Shown here in pieces: positions 1 to 5,102 of a stretch of DNA of 6,563 bases. The stretch covers positions 1 through 6,563 of the forward strand of contig SCUH01000244.1 of the NCBI GenBank assembly GCA_004298295.1, read 5' to 3'. The notes under the pieces are model-generated. The model ran no database searches. It saw only the letters and a list, made by a program, of their open reading frames with translations, and had not been told where the DNA came from. The position numbers and the translations under genes were made by a program. How positions within the stretch are numbered: the first letter of the stretch is position 1; the number at the start of each line of letters is the position of its first letter. The DNA comes from Betaproteobacteria bacterium (GTDB lineage Bacteria > Pseudomonadota > Gammaproteobacteria > Burkholderiales > SG8-39).

Positions 1-14
1 CTTCGAAGACTTCG

Positions 15-90
<76 letters not shown>

Positions 91-104
91 ACGCAAGGGC
101 GCGA

Positions 105-133
105 ATTATAGCGGCGAGTGCCGCCGCCGACAA
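105..133 (-). promoter_or_regulatory. Promoter of tRNA-Ala
   Basis: On the minus strand there is a perfect TATAAT -10 box (110 to 105) and a TTGTCG -35 box (133 to 128; 4 of 6 consensus bases), separated by exactly 17 bp. The -10 box is followed by a G+C-rich discriminator (TCGCGCCC), as is usual for stable-RNA promoters under growth-rate or stringent control. The predicted start near position 98 leaves a leader of about 8 nt before the tRNA. It is the best sigma-70 promoter match in the window. A 5-bp hairpin (GCGGC at 111-115 with GCCGC at 120-124) lies in the spacer, but no T-run follows it, so I do not call it a terminator. Confidence 0.8.
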
Positions 134-149
134 GAAAAGCTGCGCGACC

Positions 150-560
150 TCAGGACTTGCAGGGCCCCAACCGGCGCCCCTTCATCCTGGTGAGCATCTC
201 GAAGCTCTTGCCCTGCTGCTTGGAGAACACCTTGGTCTCGCTCTCGACCGTACCCTTGCCGTAGCGCACCGTGCCGGTGCCGCGCATGCCCGACTTCGGG
301 CAGGACATCTCCCAGGAATAGCTGTCGCCGCTCTTGCCCTTGGGCGTCATCTTGCAGTCGTTCTCGGGCTTGCCCTGCCAGCGCGAAGGGTCGCTGACGT
401 CGCTCTTGCTGATGCACTTCTTCATCGTCATGGTCTGCGGCTTGGGCAGCATCGCCGAGCTCATGGTGTTGGTGAACTCCCACTCCCCCGGCTCCATCTG
501 CTGCGCCAGCGCGCCCGCGGCCCCGAGCGCCAGCATCGATCCGATCAGCGTTCGCAACAT
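150..560 (-). CDS. Exported DUF3617 domain protein
   Basis: This 136-residue protein starts at the ATG at 560. An N-terminal signal peptide (hydrophobic stretch about residues 4-19, cleavage site ALA|QQ after residue 19) predicts export to the periplasm. The mature protein opens with PGEWEFT, matching the PGxWE start typical of DUF3617 proteins, and keeps four cysteines (49, 69, 87, 134) that could form two disulfides. The length is normal for the family; its biochemical function is unknown. A strong Shine-Dalgarno-like AAGGGGGA (572-565) touches the gltX stop codon. The start is only 11 nt after the gltX stop, so the two are probably co-transcribed and perhaps translationally coupled. The longer reading frame through this gene is a gltX shadow upstream of residue 1. 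A T-rich stretch after the stop (about 132-140) follows only a weak possible stem, so termination here is uncertain. Confidence 0.9.
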   Translation of the reverse strand: MLRTLIGSMLALGAAGALAQQMEPGEWEFTNTMSSAMLPKPQTMTMKKCISKSDVSDPSRWQGKPENDCKMTPKGKSGDSYSWEMSCPKSGMRGTGTVRYGKGTVESETKVFSKQQGKSFEMLTRMKGRRLGPCKS

Positions 561-571
561 GTCTTCCCCCT

Positions 572-1978
572 TCAGTCGGTGTTGAGATGGTGGGACAGCC
601 GCGCCAGCACCGTTTCGCGCCCGAGCAGCTCGAGCACGGCGTCCAGCGAAGGCGTCTGCGTCCGGCCCGTGACCAGCAATCTTACCGGCATCGCCAGTTC
701 GGGCATCTTCAGGCCCGCGGACTTGAGCACACCGCTCACCGTTTCGGCGAGCGACCGGCGATCCCACGCGACCTCGGCGAGGCGCGATTCGAGCATCTTG
801 AGCGCGGGGCGCGTGCGCTCGGTGACAAGTTCCGCGACCCGGGCTGCGCCCGGCTTCTCGTACTGGTAGAAAATGCGCGCGGCTTCGGCGAGCTGCCGCA
901 GCGTGCTCGAGCGGTCCTTCAGCAGCGCCACGACCCGTTCGAGCGCGGGCCCCTCGGTCACTTCTACACCCAGCGCGTGCAGCGCCGGCCGCGCGAGGAC
1001 GGCGAGGCGGGCATCGTCCGCCTGCCGGAGGTAATGCTGATTGAGCCAGGCGAGCTTTTCGGGATTGAACTGCGCCGGCGAGCGGCTGACGTGCGCGAGG
1101 TCGAACCATTCGACGAGCTGCGCGGCGGAAAAGATCTCCTCGTCGCCGTGCGACCAGCCCAGCCGCGCGAGGTAATTGAGCAGCGCCTCGGGCAGGAAGC
1201 CGTCGTCGCGATACTGCGTCACGCTCACGGCGCCGTGGCGCTTGGACAGGCGCTCGCCGTCGGCGCCGAGGATCATCGGCACATGGCCGAACTCGGGGAG
1301 CTTGGCGCCGAGCGCGTGGAAGATGTGGATCTGGCGCGGCGTGTTGTTGACGTGATCGTCGCCGCGGATCACGTGCGTGATGCCCATGTCGAGATCGTCC
1401 ACCACGACGCCGAAATTGTAGGTCGGCACGCCGTCGGCGCGCAGCAGCACCAGATCGTCGAGCTCGGCGTTGGGAAACGCGATCGCGCCCTTCACCAGGT
1501 CGTACCAGCCGACCTCGCCCTCCTCCGGCGTGCGAAAGCGCACCACCGGCGGCCGATCGGTGGGCGGCACGAGGCCCGCGGCCTTCGCGCGCTCGGGCCG
1601 CCAGCGGCCGTCGTAGCGCGGCTTGGCGCCGCGCGCGCGCTGCGCTTCGCGCATCGCCTCCAGCTCTTGCTTCGTCGCCCAGCAGTAATAGGCGTGGCCC
1701 GCCGCGATCAGCTGCTCGGCGAGCTCCATGTAGCGCGACAGGCGCTTCATCTGGAAGAACGGGCCCTCGTCCCAGTCGATGCCCAGCCAGCGCAGGCTGG
1801 TGAGGATCGCCTCGACCGACTCCCCGGTCGAGCGCTCGAGGTCGGTGTCCTCGATGCGCAGCACGAAGGCGCCGCCGTGGCGACGCGCATAAGCCCATGA
1901 AAACAGCGCCGTGCGCGCGCCGCCGACGTGCAGGAAACCGGTCGGGCTGGGCGCGAAGCGTGTGCGGATGGCGGTCAT
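572..1978 (-). CDS. gltX: Glutamyl-tRNA synthetase (GluRS)
   Basis: GluRS ligates glutamate to tRNA-Glu in the cytoplasm using ATP. The 468-residue length is normal for bacterial class I GluRS. The N-terminal Rossmann fold begins RFAPSPTGFLHVGG, giving the HIGH-type motif HVGG at residues 17-20. The KMSKS-type motif is LSKRH at 244-248. Other family blocks include RIEDTD (41-46), YNFGVVVDD (187-195) and VIRGDDH (203-209). The C-terminal helical part (about 305-468) is the anticodon-binding region. The zinc site of E. coli GluRS is largely gone: only Cys99 is kept, and Ala101 and Trp126 replace two ligand cysteines. I chose the ATG at 1978 because it lies just before the conserved start and the upstream in-frame extension runs into the tRNA-Val promoter region. 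No Shine-Dalgarno sequence precedes it (CCTCCC instead). It is divergent from tRNA-Val and followed by the DUF3617 gene. Confidence 0.97.
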   Translation of the reverse strand: MTAIRTRFAPSPTGFLHVGGARTALFSWAYARRHGGAFVLRIEDTDLERSTGESVEAILTSLRWLGIDWDEGPFFQMKRLSRYMELAEQLIAAGHAYYCWATKQELEAMREAQRARGAKPRYDGRWRPERAKAAGLVPPTDRPPVVRFRTPEEGEVGWYDLVKGAIAFPNAELDDLVLLRADGVPTYNFGVVVDDLDMGITHVIRGDDHVNNTPRQIHIFHALGAKLPEFGHVPMILGADGERLSKRHGAVSVTQYRDDGFLPEALLNYLARLGWSHGDEEIFSAAQLVEWFDLAHVSRSPAQFNPEKLAWLNQHYLRQADDARLAVLARPALHALGVEVTEGPALERVVALLKDRSSTLRQLAEAARIFYQYEKPGAARVAELVTERTRPALKMLESRLAEVAWDRRSLAETVSGVLKSAGLKMPELAMPVRLLVTGRTQTPSLDAVLELLGRETVLARLSHHLNTD

Positions 1979-1989
1979 GGGAGGCGCGC

Positions 1990-1995
1990 ATTCTA
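1990..1995 (-). promoter_or_regulatory. Putative -10 box of gltX promoter
   Basis: TAGAAT on the minus strand matches the -10 consensus at 5 of 6 positions and lies 11 nt upstream of the gltX ATG. A start about 7 nt downstream would give a leader of only about 5 nt, making gltX nearly leaderless, which fits the missing Shine-Dalgarno sequence. No good -35 hexamer lies at 16-18 bp; that stretch is occupied by the inverted repeat at 1996-2023. The promoter could need an activator, or the real start site may lie further upstream. Confidence 0.45.
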
Positions 1996-2023
1996 CGCCC
2001 CGGCGCAGGTTGCTGCCGGGGCG
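1996..2023. repeat. Inverted repeat between divergent promoters
   Basis: CGCCCCGGC (1996-2004) and GCCGGGGCG (2015-2023) are perfect 9-bp inverted arms separated by 10 bp, with centres 19 bp apart, close to two helical turns. The element abuts the putative gltX -10 box and contains the putative -35 box of tRNA-Val (TTGCTG, 2010-2015). It could be an operator for a dimeric regulator acting on both promoters. A chance match in G+C-rich DNA cannot be excluded. The repeat is seen directly; its role is inference. Confidence 0.45.
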
Positions 2024-2039
2024 CGAGGACGCGTAAAAT
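2010..2039 (+). promoter_or_regulatory. Putative promoter of tRNA-Val
   Basis: On the plus strand TTGCTG (2010-2015; 3 of 6 -35 consensus bases) and TAAAAT (2034-2039; 5 of 6 -10 consensus bases) are separated by 18 bp. A G+C-rich discriminator follows. The predicted start near 2046 leaves a leader of about 31 nt before the tRNA. TAAAAT is the only A+T-rich hexamer suitably placed in this G+C-rich gap, which supports the call. The -35 lies inside the inverted repeat at 1996-2023. Confidence 0.55.
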
Positions 2040-2045
2040 TCGCCC

Positions 2046-2064
2046 GGCCCGCGCTTCGCGGGCC
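2046..2064 (+). other. Hairpin in tRNA-Val leader
   Basis: GGCCCGCG (2046-2053) and CGCGGGCC (2057-2064) form a perfect 8-bp stem with a CTT loop. It would stand at or near the 5' end of the tRNA-Val primary transcript and ends 12 nt before the mature tRNA 5' end. There is no T-run, so it is not an intrinsic terminator. It may stabilise the precursor or guide processing; this role is inferred. Confidence 0.4.
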
Positions 2065-2076
2065 GATGCGACACCC

Positions 2077-2151
2077 GGGTTGTTAGCTCAGCGGTAGAGC
2101 ACTGCTCTCACACAGCAGGGGCCACTGGTTCGATCCCAGTACAACCCACCA
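2077..2151 (+). tRNA. tRNA-Val (anticodon CAC)
   Basis: This is a complete 75-nt cloverleaf on the plus strand. It has a perfect acceptor stem (GGGTTGT with ACAACCC), D-stem GCTC/GAGC, anticodon stem CTGCT/AGCAG around loop CTCACAC, and T-arm ACTGG-TTCGATC-CCAGT. Anticodon positions 34-36 (2109-2111) read CAC, which decodes GUG, an abundant valine codon in G+C-rich genomes. Discriminator A and CCA are encoded. It is divergent from gltX, and the next coding region starts only 34 nt downstream on the same strand. Confidence 0.96.
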
Positions 2152-2185
2152 ATCGCCGCGCAGCGCTGCAACGGGAGAAGGAACG

Positions 2186-2722
2186 ATGTCCCAGCCGAAG
2201 TTCTTCCCTGGCTCGAAGGCACGCATCGCGGTCGGCGCGGCCCTGCTCGCGCTGCTGCCGTTCTCGACGCAGGCGCAGCAGCCCGCCGCATCGGCCTTCG
2301 AGCGTCTCAAGGGTCTCGCCGGCGAGTGGATCGACAGCGACGGCGCCTTCGGCATGAAGGACCAGGTCGCGGTCACCTACCGCGTCACTGGCGCTGGCAG
2401 CGCGGTGGTCGAGACGCTGTTCGCCGGCACGCCGCACGAAATGGTTACCGTGTATCACCGCGACGGCAGCGACCTCGTGCTGACGCACTACTGCGCGGCG
2501 GGCAACCAGCCGCGCATGCGCGCGAGGGCGATCGAGGGCAACCGCGTCACGTTCCGGTTCGACGGCGGCAGCAACCTGGATGCGGCGAAAGACGGCCACA
2601 TGCACGACGGCTGGATCGAATTCATTTCCGACAGCGAGCTTCGCGCGCAATGGAACGGCTGGTCCAAGGGCAAGCCCTCGGAGCATTCGCCGCGCTTCCA
2701 GCTGACGCGCAAGCGCAGCTGA
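2186..2722 (+). CDS. Exported protein of unknown function
   Basis: This 178-residue protein starts at an ATG preceded by a good Shine-Dalgarno stretch (GGGAGAAGGA, 2173-2182). A signal peptide (basic start, hydrophobic core about residues 14-26, cleavage TQA|QQ after residue 30) predicts a periplasmic protein. The mature part begins FERLKGLAGEW (38-48), continues with alternating short strands and ends with an Arg/Lys-rich tail. It includes a recognisable block EMVTVYHRDG (85-94) followed by LTHYCAAGNQPRMRA (99-113). The short-strand pattern and the LAGEW start suggest a lipocalin-like or DUF1579-like beta barrel, but I cannot assign a named family with certainty. Cys103 is its only cysteine. 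The gene may be transcribed from the tRNA-Val promoter, because only 34 nt separate them and no terminator is visible. A GlsB/YeaQ-like gene follows after 18 nt. Confidence 0.85.
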   Translation: MSQPKFFPGSKARIAVGAALLALLPFSTQAQQPAASAFERLKGLAGEWIDSDGAFGMKDQVAVTYRVTGAGSAVVETLFAGTPHEMVTVYHRDGSDLVLTHYCAAGNQPRMRARAIEGNRVTFRFDGGSNLDAAKDGHMHDGWIEFISDSELRAQWNGWSKGKPSEHSPRFQLTRKRS

Positions 2723-2740
2723 AAACACAGCGGAGGCGCC

Positions 2741-2986
2741 ATGCAATACGCCTGGTTTGCCCTTATCGGCCTGGTCATGGGCGCCTTGGCCGGACAAGTG
2801 CTGCGCGGCCACTACAAGATCGTCGTCGACATGGTGCTCGGCACCGCCGGCGCGCTCCTCGGCAGCTACCTGTTCCTGACCTATCTCACGGACTTCGCCC
2901 CGGCGAAATTCGGCGGCTACGTCTTCGCCCCGATCGGCGCCATCGTGTTGCTGCTCGGCTGGCGCGCGCTCGGCTCGATCGAGTAG
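2741..2986 (+). CDS. GlsB/YeaQ/YmgE family membrane protein
   Basis: This is a small inner-membrane protein of 81 residues, the usual length for the transglycosylase-associated (GlsB/YeaQ/YmgE) family. Three hydrophobic helices are visible at about residues 4-20, 28-47 and 59-75. They are rich in glycine and alanine, with the family-like pattern GLVMGALAGQVLRG in the first helix and VLGTAGALLGSYL in the second. The family is linked to general stress responses in some bacteria, but its molecular function is not established, and the transglycosylase name is historical. A clear Shine-Dalgarno GGAGG (2732-2736) lies 4 nt before the ATG. The gene is 18 nt downstream of the exported protein and probably in one operon with it. 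Its TAG stop is 5 bp from the stop of the convergent hemolysin III-like gene. Confidence 0.9.
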   Translation: MQYAWFALIGLVMGALAGQVLRGHYKIVVDMVLGTAGALLGSYLFLTYLTDFAPAKFGGYVFAPIGAIVLLLGWRALGSIE

Positions 2987-2991
2987 AGCGC

Positions 2992-3654
2992 TCAGGCGGC
3001 GTAGCCGGCCACGGCGATGACGTGGCAACTGCTGCCCGCGACCACGAACAGGTGCCAGCGGAAATGATTGAAGCGCACCCGCTCGTCGCTCGAAAAGAAC
3101 ACCACGCCCACGGTATACGCGAGGCCGCCGGCGAACAGCCAGAACAGCCCCCACGCCGGCACCCGCTGCCAGAGCGGCCCGATCGCGACGAGCGCGCACC
3201 AGCCCATCGCCAGGTACAGCCCGGTCGAGAGCCGCGGATACGCCACGCCGCCGAAGGCCTTGAGCAGGATGCCCGCGAGCGCAAGGCCCCACACGATGGC
3301 GAACAGCGACCAGCCCCAGGGCCCGCTCAGCACCCCGAGCGTGAAGGGCGTGTAGCTGCCGGCGATCAGCAGGTAGATGGCGCCATGGTCGAGGATCTGG
3401 AACACCGCTTTGGCGCGATTCCTCGGCAAGGCATGGTAGAGCGTGGAAACGAGATAGAGCAGCAGCAGCGACGCGGCAAACACGCTCGCGCCGACCACGC
3501 CCGCCGTGTCGCCGCGCTGCACCGCGATCATGACCAGGAGCGGCGCAGCCGCGAGCGCCGCGACGAAACCGATGCCGTGGCTGACGCTGTTGGCGATTTC
3601 CTCGCCCAGCGACTGCGGGCGTTCTTCGAGCGCGCCGGCGCCTACGCCATTCAC
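2992..3654 (-). CDS. Hemolysin III / PAQR family membrane protein
   Basis: This predicted seven-helix inner-membrane protein of the hemolysin III (TrhA/YqfA) branch of the PAQR superfamily has about 220 residues, a normal length. Family hallmarks in order are GEEIANSVSHGIG (17-29), S70xxxH74 in helix 2, D89-H90 in LDHGAIYLLIAGSYTPF, and H197xxxH201 plus H211 near the C terminus. The Ser/His/Asp/His set is the presumed metal site of PAQR proteins. Despite the name, bacterial members are mostly of unknown function; roles in membrane-lipid homeostasis have been proposed. The start is uncertain. GTG at 3654 gives a sensible N terminus but its AAGGG (3670-3666) is 11 nt away, and a TTG at 3675 has no Shine-Dalgarno. 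No in-frame ATG precedes helix 1. The longer frame reaching upstream is a shadow of the PmbA-like gene. It follows that gene by 83 nt in the same direction. Confidence 0.9.
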   Translation of the reverse strand: MNGVGAGALEERPQSLGEEIANSVSHGIGFVAALAAAPLLVMIAVQRGDTAGVVGASVFAASLLLLYLVSTLYHALPRNRAKAVFQILDHGAIYLLIAGSYTPFTLGVLSGPWGWSLFAIVWGLALAGILLKAFGGVAYPRLSTGLYLAMGWCALVAIGPLWQRVPAWGLFWLFAGGLAYTVGVVFFSSDERVRFNHFRWHLFVVAGSSCHVIAVAGYAA

Positions 3655-3737
3655 GGTACGGGTAACCCTTGTCAACGACGATGCGCCGCGAGCGCGGTCG
3701 TGGAAAGCATGGGCATGCGCATCGCTCCCTGAACGCC
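3655..3737. other. Short gap with weak inverted repeats
   Basis: This 83-bp gap between the PmbA-like stop and the hemolysin III-like start holds GATGCGC (3680-3686) with GCGCATC (3717-3723), a 7-bp inverted repeat around a 30-bp loop, and a small nested CCGCG/CGCGG repeat (3686-3697). No T-run follows on the minus strand, so a terminator is not supported. A perfect TTGACA (3675-3670, minus strand) has no matching -10 box, so no promoter is called. Confidence 0.3.
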
Positions 3738-5102
3738 CTACAAGGTGAAGCGGAAATCGTCGATCAGCAGGCCCGGCACCTTCATGCCGCCCAGGCTGCG
3801 GCAGAAGTAGGTTCCGGTTTCCGGCATGACGTGGGTTTCGCGCGTCAGCGCCTCGAGGTTGCCGCCAAGCGCGCGGTAGAGCGATTCGTCGAAGCGCAGG
3901 TCGCGCATCGGCGCTGCGATCTCGCCGCGCTCCACCCAGAAGCAGGCATAGCGCGTCATGCCTGTGACGCGGGCACTGTGGCGGTCGCTCCAGTTGAGGT
4001 AATGCAGGTTGCCCAGATACACGCCCGTATCCAGCTGCTCGAGCGCCTGCGCCTCGTCGAGCTCGCCGCCGGCGATCTCCGGGCTCCTCGGCGCCTCGCC
4101 GACGAACGGATCTTCCTCGGCGCCGTTGCTCGGCACGCCGTATTCCCTCGCGCTGCGCGCGCCGACCAGCAGGTTGCGCAGCTCGCCGCGCTCGATCAGC
4201 GGCAGGTCCGCAGGCGCCATCTCGCCGAGGGCGTTGAACTGCGGCGCCAGGCCGAGGGCGAAATTCTCGCGCAGCGAAAGTTGCGGCGAGAGCGTCGCCG
4301 CACCTTCCTGCAGTCGTGCCAGGGCGCTCAAGCCGCGCTTCCAGGCGGAATACGACAACGCACCCCAGCCCAGCATGCCCGCGAAATCGCGCGCCGCCGC
4401 GGGCGCGAGGTAGGCGCGATAGCCGCCGGGCTGCAGCGCGAGGCTTGGCTTGCGCAGCTGCGCCAGGCGCTCGCGCGCGCCGCGCAGGCCGGCGAGAAAC
4501 TTCGCCTCGCTCCACGCGTTGTCGGCATAGCATTCCTTGACCGCCTTGTTCTCGCCCGCCGCGTTCACCGTGTAAAGCGAGTAATCGATGAAGAAGCTCT
4601 CGGTATCGAACCAGTGGCTCTGCCCGCGGCTGTTGCGGCTCGCGCGCAGCATCGGCCCGGCCGCGTACAGCCCGGTGAACTCGGTGCCGCCGGTCGCCTC
4701 GGTGAAGATCCGGATCGCCTCCTGCGTTCCGAGCAGGCGGCCGGGGTGGCTCACCTCGCTCGCGCCGCGGTTTTCCATCGGCACCAGAAACGGATCCTCG
4801 GGCAGCACCCGCGTCTCCGCGCGCGCGCGTTCGATCGCCGAGCGCAGCGCGCATACATCGGTCGCAAAATCCCCGCCGAGGCTGAAACCGAGGTCGACGC
4901 GCCGGCCGCCGGACTGGAACTGCACGCTCAGATCGCGCTGGCGCACCTCGGTGGACTGCCGCAGCCGCGAGGCATTGAAGCGCAGGTAGGTCTGGTCCTC
5001 GGCGCTCAGGCTCAGGGTCACCTCCTCGCCGGCCGCGCAGCTCGCGAAGCACTCGTCGGCGAGGCGGTCGAACAGGGTGCGCGTCTCGGCGGCGAAGCTC
5101 AT
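3738..5102 (-). CDS. PmbA/TldE-like protease subunit
   Basis: This 454-residue protein is close in length to E. coli PmbA/TldE (about 450). It lacks the HExxxH zinc motif; the corresponding central region reads AYLAPAAARDFAGMLGW (230-246). That is the expected state of the TldE partner, which pairs with catalytic TldD. The C terminus, with RSLGGMKVPGLLIDDFRFT (435-453), fits the family's closing beta segment. Classical TldD/TldE is a cytoplasmic heterodimeric metalloprotease that digests unstructured peptides such as the microcin B17 leader and the CcdA antitoxin in E. coli. The ATG at 5102 overlaps the TGA of the upstream TldD-like gene (ATGA), so translational coupling and a 1:1 complex are likely. 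A G-rich stretch (5113-5109) may serve as the ribosome site. I leave the symbol empty because this may be a paralogue rather than the classical pmbA. Confidence 0.88.
   Translation of the reverse strand: MSFAAETRTLFDRLADECFASCAAGEEVTLSLSAEDQTYLRFNASRLRQSTEVRQRDLSVQFQSGGRRVDLGFSLGGDFATDVCALRSAIERARAETRVLPEDPFLVPMENRGASEVSHPGRLLGTQEAIRIFTEATGGTEFTGLYAAGPMLRASRNSRGQSHWFDTESFFIDYSLYTVNAAGENKAVKECYADNAWSEAKFLAGLRGARERLAQLRKPSLALQPGGYRAYLAPAAARDFAGMLGWGALSYSAWKRGLSALARLQEGAATLSPQLSLRENFALGLAPQFNALGEMAPADLPLIERGELRNLLVGARSAREYGVPSNGAEEDPFVGEAPRSPEIAGGELDEAQALEQLDTGVYLGNLHYLNWSDRHSARVTGMTRYACFWVERGEIAAPMRDLRFDESLYRALGGNLEALTRETHVMPETGTYFCRSLGGMKVPGLLIDDFRFTL

Noticed and set aside
1..14. Overlapping small palindromes (CTTCGAAG, CGAAGACTTCG) just after tRNA-Ala
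   Set aside because: They could be the start of a terminator or spacer, but the window ends and no T-run can be seen.
111..124. 5-bp hairpin considered as a terminator for the gltX/DUF3617 transcript
   Set aside because: No T-run follows on the minus strand; it lies in the spacer of the tRNA-Ala promoter and is probably chance.
587..1900. 437-residue open frame antisense to gltX
   Set aside because: Composition (Arg, Ala, Glu, His rich, no recognisable domain) is typical of antisense shadows in G+C-rich genes; gltX is certain on the other strand.
150..1991. 613-residue open frame spanning the DUF3617 gene and most of gltX on the minus strand
   Set aside because: Only the last 136 residues are real. 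The upstream part is an Arg/Ala-rich out-of-frame shadow of gltX, whose own frame carries all the conserved motifs.
1979..2074. N-terminal extension of gltX from a GTG at 2074
   Set aside because: It would add 32 unconserved residues and overlap the tRNA-Val promoter; standard GluRS length and motifs begin at the ATG at 1978.
2108..3292. 394-residue minus-strand frame across the tRNA-Val and exported-protein region
   Set aside because: It runs through a tRNA and antisense to two genes with good ribosome sites and recognisable signal or membrane segments.
3670..3675. Perfect TTGACA -35 box upstream of the hemolysin III-like gene
   Set aside because: No acceptable -10 hexamer lies 16-18 bp downstream, and a start there would fall inside the coding region.
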